Positions 23,753-35,265 of a stretch of DNA of 64,000 nt are shown in pieces; positions within the stretch are counted from its first letter, which is position 1; every line of letters begins with the position of its first letter. The translations under genes and the position numbers were made by a program. The notes beneath the pieces are model-generated. The model saw nothing but the letters and a program-made list of their open reading frames with translations, made no database searches and was not told the DNA's origin. The DNA comes from Phallus indusiatus (lineage: Eukaryota > Basidiomycota > Agaricomycetes > Phallales > Phallaceae): contig JAQFWX010000002.1 of assembly GCA_027605045.1 (NCBI GenBank), forward strand, positions 1,922,001-1,986,000, written 5' to 3'.

Positions 23753-25415
23753 TTAGATGACTGTGTTCATGAAAAAATTGCCCCATTGTCCATTATGATA
23801 TTCTTCAAACGTAGAATCTCCTTCAACTTCATGTCGCGTGATTGACTTCGCCGAGGGTTCTTTCCCTCTTTCTATGATCGTCCATTTGCCAACACCGTTA
23901 AGCCTAAGGTGTAGATATTTCAGCTTTGGAAGCCTTTCAGCAATATCGCGCAATGGAGTCAAATAAGTGGGCGTGGCGTCCAGTATCAAGTCAAGGACAA
24001 GATGCGTGAGATTTTTGAGTTTGATAAGAGAATTCCATAGCCTGTCGCGCAAGCATGTGCAGGGTAATAGAGGGAGAAAAGAACCGTGAATACTGCATTC
24101 GTCGTCTAGGACCACGAACCAGGTTAGAGAGAGGCGTTGTAAATGAGGGACCTGTTCGATAAAGGCTTCAATGTCACTTGCACCCGTGCTAATGAGTGAA
24201 CAGCTCCGCAGGGATTTTGCAGAGCGAATCATAGAGAAATATTGAATATCAGCATCTTCGATGTGATGCAGCCTCTCGACGATTTCCTTGCTCATGTAGA
24301 AAGAGCCGCGAATAGAGCGGAGTGAGGGAAAAGCGTGTGATTGGAGGAATGTCGCTCTTTCTATGGCTCTGGAATGCAACGTCTCCAAGAGATAGAAGCG
24401 TTCTAGGAGAGGATGGCGTTGGAAGAACGAAACTGAAAGATCCGTTCGTGTTTGTTTGTTTTGGGAAGTGAGGGGATATAGCATTAACCATCCTGTTAAT
24501 GTGAGTCGTCGAAGATTCGGCCACGAAGCTCCTTGGAAGAATGTCTGGAGTGTTAGACAGACGTTTGATTTATTGACAAGGCTTAGGTCTGTCAACGATG
24601 GGAGCTGGAGGGTGACGAGGTCTATTAGAAAACCATGTCTGTCGCCGTTTTCGTTGGCCGTCATTACCAAGGAAAAAGATGTTAGGTAAGGAAGAGTGCC
24701 AATCTGCAACAATTTAACAATTTAATAACACGATTGGAACGATCAGAGAACGAACATGTATAGGATCATAGAGTGGAGGCACAAGACCAGGCATATTCCG
24801 CAGTACCTTCAACTGAAAAGACAGCGCTCTCAAGTTGGGACAGGAGGTCATGAGGCTCGCCATAATCTCAAGCAATTCAGATCTCGTCAAGGAGTGTTTT
24901 ATCGAAAACGTAGCCAATCTTTTCATATTGCGAGCTGAATCTGCCATGCTTATGACAGTTGATTCGGACTTCGACACAGGTAGAGCCAATCTCGAAGGCC
25001 ATGTCTGGGTGTTGAATCTGAAGGCCCGCGACTTGTGATAATACGAATCCTTCAAACGAATATAATCTTCCTCGGGTACGATAGCTAGTGCGTGAATCTG
25101 TTTAGCTAAATGAGGCTGATCGTTTAAGATTCTCCAAACGGCTGGAAATCGTGAGGGAGTATCGCAACTGATGTTCGTGAAATACAAAATGTTCGGGACG
25201 ATTATTTCGAAAAAAAACTTGTTTGTCAGAGAGAGATGTAGAAGATCTCGAGGACTGTCGAGCCATGAGACAATGGATGTTAATAGCTCGTTGGGAAGAT
25301 GTTGAAAAACAGACTCTGGCAACATGCCAGTGCCAGTGGCCGTAGGGTTTGCAGGGCTGGCCATCATAAGGGCACAGTCACGATGATCACGAGGGTCACG
25401 CAACCGTCGCATCAC
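23753..25415 (-). CDS. F-box / leucine-rich-repeat-like protein, copy 2
   Basis: Exon 1 is 25415-24756 and exon 2 is 24703-23753, with a 52-nt intron at the same place as in copy 1. Start options are MMRRLRDPRD (25415, 536 aa) or MMASPANPT (25370). The F-box motif is QHLPNELLTSIVSWLDSPRDLLHLSLTNKFFFEII. LRR-like strands follow (LTSFSLVM, LPSLTDLSLVNKS, WPNLRRLTLTGWLMLYP, FPSLRSIRGSF, VPHLQRLSLTW, LPKLKYLHLRLNGV). It is expected to act as an SCF adaptor. The extended N-terminus distinguishes it from copy 1. It is convergent with RAM1 (stop codons 216 bp apart) and divergent from the aldo/keto reductase. Confidence 0.8.
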
Positions 25416-26185
25416 CTTGATTCGGACAAAGCCGAGGACGCTGATATCTTCCTCGGATTTAAATTTAGAACTGGTTATCTCTTTTTTTCACGCTACGAAT
25501 AGAGCCCCCCTTCGAATAATATCACTAAAAAGACAGCGATTCAGCCATTACAATTGATTTGTGAGTCATTTATTGAACATTTCTGGCTGTTTGAGTCGAT
25601 TAATCGTATTTGCACGTCCACGTTACAAGCAACTTGGTAATGGCATATGCTTCATCTTCACAGGCAGGAATTACAACTGTGAGAATATTAGACTGCTAGA
25701 AGCTATGCAAAAACGACCGGAAGATCGGCATGTCGTGATTTAGAACCAGGATGACAAGTCTTTTCTCGAGGCCTAGGACGAAGATTGATCAAGCATTGGT
25801 TGGAATATTCAATTTCAATGTGCGCATAATTGTTTTTCATTGGCTTCTCACGTCACGATATCAATGTTTGGACAGGGTTTTCTCTAGCCTTCTCTCTTCT
25901 ATCGATTACAAAACAGTTGGTGTATTACCAAGTTATAGATGAAAACTGGTTCACCCTCGCTACCGAAGTAAGATGAGTGACTTGACCATACGACAGCCCA
26001 GCCAATTCGAATCTATATTAACATCAAGGTCTACGTACCATGGCTTGTATCGGCAGGAGCAATGACGCGTGCACGTCTTCTAAATCGGAAGTCTGAGAAA
26101 AGAAGCCGTCTTCCGTTCTATATAAAACTGGCCAAAGATCATTCTGTCATTCCAGCATACTCTCTGCATTTTCTGAATTCTCACC
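25416..26185 (+). promoter_or_regulatory. Divergent promoter region; TATA box of the aldo/keto reductase
   Basis: About 770 bp separates the F-box 2 start (-) from the reductase start (+). TATATAAAA at 26119-26127 lies 59 nt upstream of the reductase ATG, in a standard position. No coding potential is seen in between. Confidence 0.5.
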
Positions 26186-27764
26186 ATGTCCCAAGTCGTC
26201 TATCGTCGTATCGGTACCTCCGGCCTGAAGGTTTCGGTCCCTATCGTAAGTTCTCTGAAGCATTTGGGACAGTTCGTTGAGTTCATGTGAATTAGATCGG
26301 GGCTATGTCCTTTGGTAGTAAAGAATGGCAGGTATGCTGTCCATCATTCGCGGTTCTGTAAATCCGCAAGTGTCAAGTCACTAATTATTTGCCGTAGCCT
26401 TGGGTCATCGAGGAAGATGAAGTGAGTTCTATGGATAAATGAAAAGGGAACCGATATTTACTGGTTGTTAGGCTTTACCTTTACTGAAAAGAGCTTGGGA
26501 CCTTGGCATCAATACAATTGATACTGTAAGTAATATCCCACTTTCCAGTACGAAGCAGATTTTATCCATTCTGTAGGCCAACGTGGTACGTGTTAATTCT
26601 TTTCCTCGAATCTATCAGCGTTGCCGACTCTCTCCAAGTACTCCAACGGTGTATCTGAAAAAATCGTTGCTGCGTTTATCAAAAAGGTCAGCAGCCATGG
26701 TCGGGGGTTATAAGTTGTGAACGAGCCTTTGACCATAAAATTTGCTAGTACAACATACCACGACATCAACTTCTCATCCTCACGAAATGTTTTGGATTGG
26801 TCGCCGACACGCCCGGTATCTTGACACATATTAATCCTCAACTCAAGACCGAACCTAAGTACCAGAACCAGTACGGGCTCTCTCGCCAAGCGATATTTAA
26901 TGCAGTCGACGCGTCGCTAGAGAGATTGGAGACTTCATACATTGATCTGTGAGTATTATTCCTTGCTGTCAAAACAATACATTACTACTAGTACAACGCT
27001 GACTGCATATAAGCTTGCAAATCCATCGTTTCGACTTCGAGACACCCGTCGAGGAAACTATGAAAGCATTGCACGATCTGGTCCAGTCCGGAAAAGTCCG
27101 TTATATCGGAGCCAGTTCTATGCGAACTTGGCAATTTGCTCGTATGAACCACGCAGCAGAGAAGAATGGTTGGACGAAATTCATAAGCATGCAAAATGAG
27201 CATTCTTTGCTATACCGAGAGGAGGTATGTGCAACTCGGTTTTGATTTCCGCGTATACAAGACTCATTTGCGTTTGATCTTTAGGAACGTGAAATGATTC
27301 CGTATTGCAACTTTGAAGGAATTGGACTCATCCCTTGGGGTCCATTGGCAGCTGGACAGCTCTGCCGGCCCGTTAGCGCATTAGCTTCCACGACACGAGG
27401 AAGCAATATGTCTACGAACTTGTCCGAAGCCGACAAGACTATTATTAATCGCGTGGAAGAAATTTCGAAGAAGAAAGGAATAACGATGGCGCAAGTCGCG
27501 ACCTTATGGTCAATTGCCAAAGTCAGCAGTCCCATTATCGGTTTCAGCTCCGTAAGTATTAGCAAAAGATCTTTATTTTTTTTCGGATCTTTTGACGCGC
27601 TATTGAAGATCGCTCGGCTTGAAGAAAGTCTTGTGAAAGGCTCTTTGACAGAAGAGGAAATCAAATACCTTGAGGAACCGTACGTCATTTTCTTCCTCCA
27701 GAGAACTCATGATGTTGACCTTTCTTTTAGTTATGTTCCCAAAGTTACCCGTGGCCACGCCTAG
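26186..27764 (+). CDS. Aldo/keto reductase (NADPH-dependent, AKR superfamily)
   Basis: Cytosolic (alpha/beta)8-barrel oxidoreductase reducing aldehydes or ketones. Eleven exons: 26186-26245, 26296-26331, 26398-26421, 26472-26525, 26577-26585, 26639-26686, 26749-26948, 27014-27224, 27285-27551, 27609-27679, 27731-27764 (337 aa). Motifs in order: [30 protein letters not shown] (the catalytic D and Y), LLILTKCFG (catalytic K), LQIHRFD (catalytic H), [42 protein letters not shown]. The C-terminus [18 protein letters not shown] is typical of the fungal subfamily annotated as versiconal hemiacetal acetate/VerB-like and yakc reductases. Exons 3 (24 nt) and 5 (9 nt) are microexons. Physiological substrate unknown. 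Confidence 0.9.
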
Positions 27765-28683
27765 GTAGTTTACTGACAACCACTTCAATACACTTGGTTG
27801 GCAATAGGATGCCTGAAGAATAAACAATTGTTGCTACTTCAAGTTTGATGAGAAAAACAGCGTGTTGAATCCGTCCAGAAACATATGGCTATTTCTCGCC
27901 TGATATCAACGGTCACATACTTTTAGTATCCCTTTTGCGCTTGATAATACTTCAGTCAAGGTCTTCACGGTAAAAAAAAGCATTCCTCACATTTTCTGAT
28001 CTAGTATGGCTTCCAAGTTTCAAACTCTATTGAAAGCTTTATTCGACTGTTAACTTACGAAGGAAGCCGCAGGATATGCACTTTTCCGCTCAACTGAGTG
28101 ACTTTGATTCGCTCCTATGTAAATGATAAAGACGATATGCCTCGCAAGCTATAGTATCGGTGGTCCCGGGCCTGAACTACCGATGTTGACAATCTGCGAC
28201 CATCGTTGTCCATCCTGAGATATCTGAATTTCCTTCTAAATATACACTCACATACTTACGTTCTCAACTGGTTCTAATAAGTATGAGCAACCATGATTGA
28301 TAGTGGGCTTGCGAGCGCAAGCCCAGCTGAAGTACTTGTCGCAAAAATCGAAAGAGGTTTATATTGATTAATAATTGAGTCAAGGCGCTAACTTCAAATT
28401 TTATCGGTTTATAAAGTCCCTATGAATACGATAATTTAAAAAAATATCATTTAAAAGTTATCCCTCGCCTAAACGTTCCCTTGCATGTAGCAAGGGCTCT
28501 GGATGCCCGCAGAATTTGCTTCCATCTGACACTTGTTTGTGTATATTTGGTTTCTCAGTGACATGTGACTAACAACACGCCATAGACCTACCTCACCGAT
28601 TATATCGCAGAAAACAATGGCTTGTTGGTGGTGATATTTCGTCCCGTTTTCCATCAATTGTGTTATTAGCGTGAGGCTGAACT
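27765..28683. other. Transition from gene-bearing DNA to transposon island; two perfect hairpins
   Basis: No gene is recognisable. GGGCTTGCGAGCGCAAGCCC (28305-28324) is a 9-bp stem with a 2-nt loop, and CCCTTGC-ATGTA-GCAAGGG (28478-28496) is a 7-bp stem. Because a minus-strand helicase fragment lies at 29085-29829, one of these hairpins could be the 3'-terminal hairpin of a Helitron, but no canonical CTRR end is evident. Confidence 0.45.
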
Positions 28684-29031
28684 TGTTAGGGCGACTCAGG
28701 GCACACACCTAGAGGGCAGGAAACCTAAGAGAACAAGCTTAGGGATCCCCCTCTAGGGCTACGCTACATATACTACATGGAAGCGCTCGGGGACAATAGA
28801 TGAGTATCGCCGCGGGATCCGAGGCGATAAAAGGGAGTTCGAAGAGGTTCGGAGAATTCGATCGGAGTTCGAATTCGAAGAGATCGAAAGGAATAGATAA
28901 TAGAAAATGAGAAACTCTCGGAACCCGAACTCGAAGTCTCGGAAAGGAATCGGAAAGGGGAAAAGGGGATCGGAACACAAGGAAACAAAGAAATAACGAC
29001 ATGGAAGACATGAAACTAGCGTACCCTGACA
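28684..29031 (-). mobile_element. Solo LTR, family III copy 1
   Basis: It begins TGTTAGGGCGACTCAGGGC and ends GTACCCTGACA, flanked by a perfect 5-bp TSD GAACT. It contains the family-wide core CTAAGAGAACAAGCTTAGG. Only one copy of the CTAGAGGG...CCTAAG unit is present, against two in family III copy 2. Strand is given by the direction of the inferred LTR promoter. Confidence 0.9.
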
Positions 29032-29084
29032 GAACTACCTAAACAGACCGTACAACACAGCAAGACATTCACCTACAACACCCC

Positions 29085-29829
29085 TTACCCAATGCTCACC
29101 ATCCGCATTCTCCTGTTCTCACCATCCTCCACTGTACTACCTACATGACGGAATCGTTCCTTGAACTCACCGGTGATCAGATTAGTCTCGAAGTCTCTTA
29201 AGAGACGCATGTGTTCCCTACTTTTCGACCTTAGAAGGGCGACATACGCGTTGAACGGCATCAACTTCCCACTGGGTGGTTTTGCTAGATTGATGATCAC
29301 TGGGTTGATGGTTTGACCCTGCGATTTGTAATCTGTGAACGCGTATGCCGGGGTTAATGCAAATTGCAGTCGATTTTGTCAGGGTACGCTACCGCGTCCC
29401 CTCATTTTCCTTATTTATCATTGTCGGTATATATTTATTTCTATTCCATTTACATTTCCCGTCCATCACTTTCACCTTCCGTTTATTTGTTCTGTCTACG
29501 GCGTGATGACCGTGACATCACGTCGCTTAGGCTCGGTTCGGGCGCCTAGCACTTAGCTGTGTCAGGGCCATACGCCGCGTTATTGTTTTTCATGTATATA
29601 GTCGCTGTCCCTAGAGTGAGGGTCCCTAAGCTTGTTCTCTTAGGATCCCCTCCCTCTAGGTGAGTAGTTAGTTTTTCCCTTCAATATATTTTCTTAGGAT
29701 CCCCTCCCTCTAGTCTGAGCTGAGTAGCCCTAACAGATTTATCCTAATCTTCCCCCCCGTTCTCATCTTCAAATCGTGTGATTCCTTTTGCACTTCAATG
29801 GGTAGGACACCTTCCGGCAAACCTCCCGG
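29085..29829 (-). pseudogene. PIF1/Helitron-like helicase C-terminal fragment
   Basis: Removing the solo LTR at 29377-29735 and one TSD gives a continuous frame: LPEGVLPIEV...KIRINRLQFALTPAYAFTDYKSQGQTINPVIINLAKP...MPFNAYVALLRSKSREHMRLLRDF. TPAYAFTDYKSQGQT and FNAYVALxRSxxRxxxRLLRDF are helicase motifs V and VI of the PIF1-like helicases of basidiomycete Helitrons. The N-terminal portion is missing: the upstream side stops at 29829 where LTR family F sequence begins. No Rep (HUH) domain is in the window. Non-functional fragment. Confidence 0.8.
29377..29735 (+). mobile_element. Solo LTR, family I copy 1
   Basis: TGTCAGGGTACGCTACCGC...GAGTAGCCCTAACA with TSD GATTT on both sides, inserted in the helicase fragment. 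TATA-like TGTATATAG and the core CTAAGCTTGTTCTCTTAGG are present. The CCTCCCTCTAGG unit is present twice. Confidence 0.92.
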
Positions 29830-29996
29830 ATCTTTTTGTTTTCTTTTGTTCTTTTGTTTTGGCTTCATCATTTTCCCCTATCTATGTTTACGATTCCTTT
29901 TGTTGTAATTGTATCCCCATCATTCTCTCGCGATTCTCCTATCCTCCATATTTCTTTTGTTCTTTTTGTTTCTTCCTGTTTGTTATCCCGGTGAAT

Positions 29997-31233
29997 CACT
30001 GGAGGCATTGTAGGGTTTAGCCAAAAAAAGGATCCTAAGAAAATTATAGTTCGAGGTATAGACCATTGATGATTTACCAAATTGCACAATTATATTATAA
30101 CTAATACTCAGATTAAAGAATTCTGGCTTGTAAAATCGTCAGTATGCTGCTATTATTATCTTAGTTAAATTCTATAATTATTTTTACTTATATAATATTA
30201 TGAATAACTTTCTCTATTCAGTCAAACAGTATACAAACTAGAATATATATTATTATTAACCATAGTGGAAAATTATATATTCAAGTTGATATGATTACTT
30301 GTCAATACAGTATTTTATCATAATTTTGAGGGAGTGGGAAATATTGAGTTTCTGTGTAATTAAAACTTAAGTGTTAGGGCTACTCAGCTCAGGCTAGAGG
30401 GAGGGGATCCTAAGTAATATATTGGAGGATGACTACACTACTCACCTAGAGGGAGGGGATCCTAAGAGAACAAGCTTAGGGACCCTCACTCTAGGTACAG
30501 CTACTATATACATAAAACGACGACACGGCGTGTGGCCCTGACACAGCTAAGTGCCAGGCGCCCAAGCCGAGCCTAAGCGACGTGATGTCACGGGCATCAC
30601 GCCGGGTAGGAGCGCGCAACGTGCGCGAGTAGAGAAAGTGAAATATGGACAGAGAGAATAAACGGAAGGTAGAAGTAACGCACAGGAAATATAAATAAGA
30701 TAGAAATAAATATATACCGATGATAATAATGAGGAAAAATGAGGGCGCGCGGTAGCGTACCCTGACATTAAGGTCACAATTTGTGACATTAGAGTTTTCT
30801 CAAGATTTTCCAGGAATCCATGTATTATTAAGGTTTTCCCAGGAAAACTCTAATATTACAAAGAGTATTCTCATGCTTAAAATTAAGCTTTTCCCATGCA
30901 TCCAAATTATAATAGAAATATATTCTCATAATAAATATAAACAATATTTTCAGAACATTCTTCAATATAGATGATGATAATATAAGTTTCACCCTGTTTA
31001 TTATTTTACTGAATGGATAACATTGATCATAGGCTTATATGACAAACAATTATTACATAATTCAACCAAGATAATTATAGCAGTATACTGACAATTTTCC
31101 AAACCAGAATTCCTTAATCTGAGTATTAGTTATAGTATGATTGTGCAATTTGGTAAATCATCAATAGACTATACCTCGAACTATAATTTTCTTAAGATCC
31201 TTTTTTGGGCTAAACCCTACAATGTCTCCAGTG
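29997..31233. mobile_element. Non-autonomous CACTG-ended DNA element (CMC/CACTA-like)
   Basis: Ends CACTGGAG...CTCCAGTG, flanked by the 3-bp duplication AAT. The empty site is visible in the LTR F copy at 53340-53360 (minus strand reads CCCGGTGAATGATGAG). About 200 bp at each end are inverted repeats (29997-30240 against 31030-31233) including GTAGGGTTTAGCC and ATTATAGTTCGAGGTATAG. CACTR termini, 3-bp TSD and long sub-terminal inverted repeats fit the CMC/CACTA superfamily. No transposase is encoded. A solo LTR (30372-30767) sits inside; without it the element is about 836 bp. Confidence 0.75.
30372..30767 (-). mobile_element. Solo LTR, family I copy 2
   Basis: TGTTAGGGCTACTCAGCTC...GTACCCTGACA, TSD TTAAG on both sides. 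Nested in the CACTG element, which is itself nested in LTR F. Confidence 0.92.
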
Positions 31234-31736
31234 AATGATGAGTGATCATCTCACCAATGCTATGTACTCTGAAAGGTATAAATACTGCATGTAAATACTT
31301 GTATCAGCAGCAATCTACCGAACGGGTTATCTTACAGTTTTTAGTCAAGTCAAGCTCAGTTTAAGTCAAGTCAAGTCCAGTGTTTCGTCTCACGTCTAAT
31401 TCTACGCTCACATCTTTATCTTTGGATTAACTCTGAGTGAGGTCTCGGAGTATAAACTAGCGATTTTCATTTCAATTTTATCGTCGCATCACTAACTCGC
31501 ACAAGGAATACAGTCATCATTGATTTCGTTGCAGTTGTTGTTGGTGTGTTTTGTTTGTGTCGATATCAGCGCATACATTTCCCTCCTCCTCTCCCCCTAC
31601 ACTCTCACTCTTTCTCACCGAAATCAGCACCAGGACCTGCTCCACGGTAGACTATCGACCTCTATAATCAAATATCTTCGTAGTTATCCGATCATCTATA
31701 GCCGAAACATTTAGCTATTCACATCGGATCGTTACA

Positions 31737-31819
31737 ACGCTGCGTCGTCGTTTTATGTATATAGTAGCTGTACCTAGAATGAGGGTCCTTAAGCTTGTTC
31801 TCTTAGGATCCCCTCCCTC
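31737..31819 (+). mobile_element. LTR family I copy 3, left fragment
   Basis: The middle part of a family I LTR (GCGTCGTCGTTTTATGTATATAGTAG...GGATCCCCTCCCTC), cut at 31819 by the block 31820-36321. The rest of the same LTR continues at 36322-36402. Its 5' portion is missing at the junction with LTR F (31736). Confidence 0.8.
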
Positions 31820-32218
31820 TGTTACGTGCCGGGGTCGGGATGACTAAGCGAGGCTCGGGACAGGATCGGATGTGGGTCGGATGTTGGTTGGCTTCAACTT
31901 ACTCTTGAGTTGCGCCCTCACGGTGTGTCACCAACAATTTCGGGTCGGGGCTGGGTTTCCAATGTTCAAGTGACATCGGAGTTACTAGGAGTGAGACTGA
32001 GCTGCGAAGCTGCGAAGTCTCGAGGCTAGGGAAAGGGTCGGAGAGGTGAGACAAGAATAGGGTTGGGTGTCACACCCGGTGTCGCGCACCAAAATCTTCC
32101 TTAATTTGGTAATAGGGATGGTTCTTCCTAAAGCGGACTTCTAAATCTACTCTTCTTGAACAACTCACTTCCAGCTCGTTTGACACCCCAGTTCACCCAA
32201 AAATCAACAAACAATAAA

Positions 32219-32896
32219 ATGTTCAATCTTCGACTTTCTTCTTCCATTTCCTTCAAACACCCCTCCCCTTCTTCCAATTCCCGAGAACCGTCCCCAGAAG
32301 AAGATGTTTTTCCCCCGGTCTTTCGTTATACTCATGATAGTCCTCGCACTCATGATTTGGATATCGAGACAACTCTATTTACATATTATTCGCCCACTCC
32401 TATTCTCGAAATGGACTCAAAGACCTTACTCCCAGTTTATTCGCACAAGGTCCCTCGATCTATCGATAAGTGTAGAAGTTCAGATATCGTACACCCCTTC
32501 TTGGTTTTCGGAAAAGAAGTCTATATCGAGAAGGAACTAAGATGGTTCACAGTCACTCATGTTTATTCTACTCCAGAATCAGCCCTACAAGATTCATATC
32601 GTGTTTGGTTAACAGCACAAGTCGGATTAGATTACATGATAATGGTCCTGGATGTTCCCAGCCGATGGATCCTATCAGCATGTAATCACCAACCTGCTCT
32701 AGGATTTTATCGATCACCCAATCCCATTCCTAAAGAACCACTAAACCCTTCTTTTCATGATTCCTCCCCTCCTCAATCTCCTACTACTTCCGAAATGACC
32801 ATACGACCTCCCCGATATCAACAAACCCTTCGCGCTCTTCGACGAGTCTGTTCTGGCCTCCTGGAACGAACCCGATCAGAATCAGGAGAACAATAG
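32219..32896 (+). CDS. Retroelement accessory ORF2, copy 1 (unrecognised, 225 aa)
   Basis: ATG at 32219. Homologous to the ORF at 54981-54325 (-): shared blocks include SPRT(Y/H)DLD, T(L/Y)LP, RSSDLVHP-like, F-G-KEVYIEK-LRWFTV, VYSTPESALQDSYRVWL and VLDVPSRW. The C-terminus is Pro/Ser-rich, then basic. No signal peptide, membrane helix or known domain is visible. It lies directly after a 32080-32143 remnant of ORF1 and before ORF3 and LTR F, the same order as in the second copy. The frame is open, so this protein has been kept while neighbours decayed. Function unknown. Confidence 0.6.
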   Translation: MFNLRLSSSISFKHPSPSSNSREPSPEEDVFPPVFRYTHDSPRTHDLDIETTLFTYYSPTPILEMDSKTLLPVYSHKVPRSIDKCRSSDIVHPFLVFGKEVYIEKELRWFTVTHVYSTPESALQDSYRVWLTAQVGLDYMIMVLDVPSRWILSACNHQPALGFYRSPNPIPKEPLNPSFHDSSPPQSPTTSEMTIRPPRYQQTLRALRRVCSGLLERTRSESGEQ

Positions 32897-33005
32897 AGAA
32901 TAAAAGGAATACTACAAGAGAAGTTTCGCACCTATCCATTCACCTAAAAACATCCTTCTTGTTTCGGAGCTTAAATTCTTTTCAACTTTTGTCTTTTTCA
33001 CCATT

Positions 33006-33556
33006 ATGTCCATCCAACCTATTGGCTATCGCACACTTTCCATCATTCCATTTCCCTTTTATCCCAATTTTAATTCTCCCCCTCCATATAGAAGACATGA
33101 AAACTTTCAGACTATGGTTCGTGAATATCAATTGGAGAGCGACGAAGTAGAAGTGGAAGAAGATAATCCCTGGCCACGATACGCTAATCCAGCACTCGAG
33201 TTTCGGTATTTTTACGACGATCTACAATTACCCGATGAAGTCAAAGTAGACGAAACGTTCATATACCGATTATGCAAGCATCGTATACTCTGATCAGGGC
33301 CCTCGTATCACATCGCCCTGGGATTCTCATTTGGCGTCTTATTTTCTATCGACCTGCCTTATTCCACAATTATGTTCTCTTTCTAGACGCTCCCTGGGAT
33401 GTTTTTGTAGAACCCCTCCCCACCAGCCTACAACTCCATTGCCAGAATATGAAGAACCCGAAGAACCTGCCCCCGATGCCCCTCGACTACGTACTAATCG
33501 AAATCGCATGCGACCTATGCAAATTATACCAAGACCTAGTCAACGAAGAAGATTAG
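33006..33556 (+). pseudogene. Retroelement accessory ORF3, copy 1 (frameshifted)
   Basis: MSIQPIGYRTLSIIPFPFYPNF...LEFRYFYDDLQLP is in one frame; PGILIWRLIFYRPALFHNYVLFLDAPWDVFV and the Pro/Arg-rich tail (PLPEYEEPEEPAP...IIPRPSQRRRLE) are in two others. The intact homologue at 54217-53636 (-) has all three parts in one frame (LPYDDLELE, GVLIWRLVFRNWFYGYVQFLFVDAPLSV, PPPSYQEVESD). At least two frame changes between about 33240 and 33430 inactivate this copy. Confidence 0.65.
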
Positions 33557-33790
33557 AATAGTATCTATCGATCAAAACACCATACGATATAACTAAGATC
33601 TCCCCTTGGCCTATGCTGAGCTCCATGCTGATCTGGTGCGCGATCCGAGGATACTAAGCATAGCCTTAGGATTCATGAATGTATCATATTCATGACGAAG
33701 ACGATCCTATCGATGGATGACCGATCAGTAAGAAGATTAGGATGGTAACGATGCGATTCAGGATAAAGAGGCAGCGCGGGAAGAGTCGGG

Positions 33791-34604
33791 TGCCAGTTCT
33801 GACAAAGGCTGTGTCTTAGGCCGGTTTTGTTGGTTTTTCTTTTGTTCTTTTGTTTGGGTTTCATCATTTCTCCTATTGATTTGTGATATCACTCTTTTTG
33901 TTGTAATTGTATTACTCATTCCTCTCTCGCACCCCCCATTCCATATTTCTTTTGTTCCCTTTTGTTCTTTTTGTTTCTTTCTATTTGTCATCTTGGTGAA
34001 CGATGAATAATCGTCTTACCAATGCTATGTTTCTTGAAAGGTATAAATACTGCATGTAAATACTTGTAACAGCAGCAATCTACCGATACGGGTTGTCTCA
34101 CAGTTTAAGTCAAGTTCAGTTTAAGTCAAGCTCAGTTCAAGTTCAAGTCAAGTTTTCGTCTCTAGTCTAATTCTACGCTCACATCTTTATCTTTGGATTA
34201 ACTCTGAGTGAGGTCTCGGAGTATAAACTAGCGATTTTCATTTCAATTCTATTGTCGCTTCACTAACTCGCAGAAGGATAACTGTCATCATTTGATTGTA
34301 GATCCTCCATACTAAGTCGCAACCCAAGTCTTTTGCCGACGCCTGTTCATTATATCACTTACACATTTGCATACGATCTCTCCTAGTCGTTGCAGTTGTT
34401 GTTGGTGTTTTGTCTGTGTTGGTTTCGATATCAGCGCATACATCCCCACATCCTCATTCCCCATCTACCCGTTCTCTCATTACCCGAAATCAGCACCAGG
34501 ACCCGCTCCACGGTAGACTAACGACCTCTATAATCAAATATCTAGTAGTTATTCCGATCACATATAGCCGGCATACACAAAGCTATATTCATCGGATCGT
34601 TACA
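33791..34604 (+). mobile_element. LTR family F, copy 1 (3' LTR)
   Basis: TGCCAGTTCTGAC...ATCGGATCGTTACA, 814 bp, preceded by the purine-rich stretch GATAAAGAGGCAGCGCGGG (a candidate polypurine tract). The promoter GGTATAAATACTGC is near 34041. Length and ends agree with the 816-bp LTR at 52770-53585. Confidence 0.75.
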
Positions 34605-35265
34605 CCGGCGTGCCCCGTGACCTTTTCCGAGACTTACATAAGCCACATCCCAAAATCTGTTGCCTATTCATAAGTACGCACCCTGTACTTGTCTCGTACG
34701 TTCCGTACGCCATACACAGCCTCCCGATCCAGCCATCTCCAAATGGAGCCAGTTCGCTCAACCTCCTGACTAACCAGGGGTTCGGTTAGCCCGGACTCTG
34801 TCTGTTTCATCCACCTTGGATACCACTATCCTTTTTATGTCCTTTTCTCCTTTTAGTAAAATTACTTAGCACTCATGTATTTAAACCCCAGTCTCGTAGC
34901 TGAGAACAGTCAGTCAGAATATAATCTATTCTTCTCTCTTATCTCTTCCGTCTCTGTTCTTCTCCGTACTCTGCGTACTTGCCTCGTACTTAGTTGCGAG
35001 CTCGTGCATAGTTCAAGTCCCAGTCGTCGTCAGACCTCTTGGGCAATCTAAGTTCGTCGTCGTACTTAACGTCGGACTTGTGCGTACTAGCCACGTACTT
35101 CTCTCGTTCTCTGAAATCGAGGGATATCTGAAGTTGGGCGAGTGGGCGCAGCATATAAGCTGAAGCCAAGTCCCTCACACCCATACTTTCCGTACTCACT
35201 CTATCCGCACGCACGTGTTACGTACTAGACCGGACTTACCCGGGATAGGCTCGGAACACGGCGCT
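34605..35265 (+). mobile_element. LTR-G-like promoter-bearing repeat
   Basis: No gene. It contains ATGTATTTAAACCCCAG (about 34876) followed by a run of CTCTTATCTCTTCCGTCTC and GTAC/CGTACTT repeats. A related arrangement (TATTTAAACCCCCCAG, then CTCTTATCTATCTC and GTCCGG) is at 63834-64000. It looks like the U3/R part of an LTR; its boundaries are not resolved. Confidence 0.45.

Larger units (their letters stand above)
29830..31736 (+). mobile_element. LTR family F, 5'-truncated copy (interrupted)
   Basis: Apart from the inserted CACTG element (29997-31233), this matches the LTRs at 33791-34604 and 52770-53585: TTTTGTTCTTTTGTTT-rich U3, GAAAGGTATAAATACTGC promoter, and the end GGATCGTTACA. About the first 150 bp of the LTR are missing at the junction with the helicase fragment, so this is a truncated or recombined copy. 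Confidence 0.7.
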
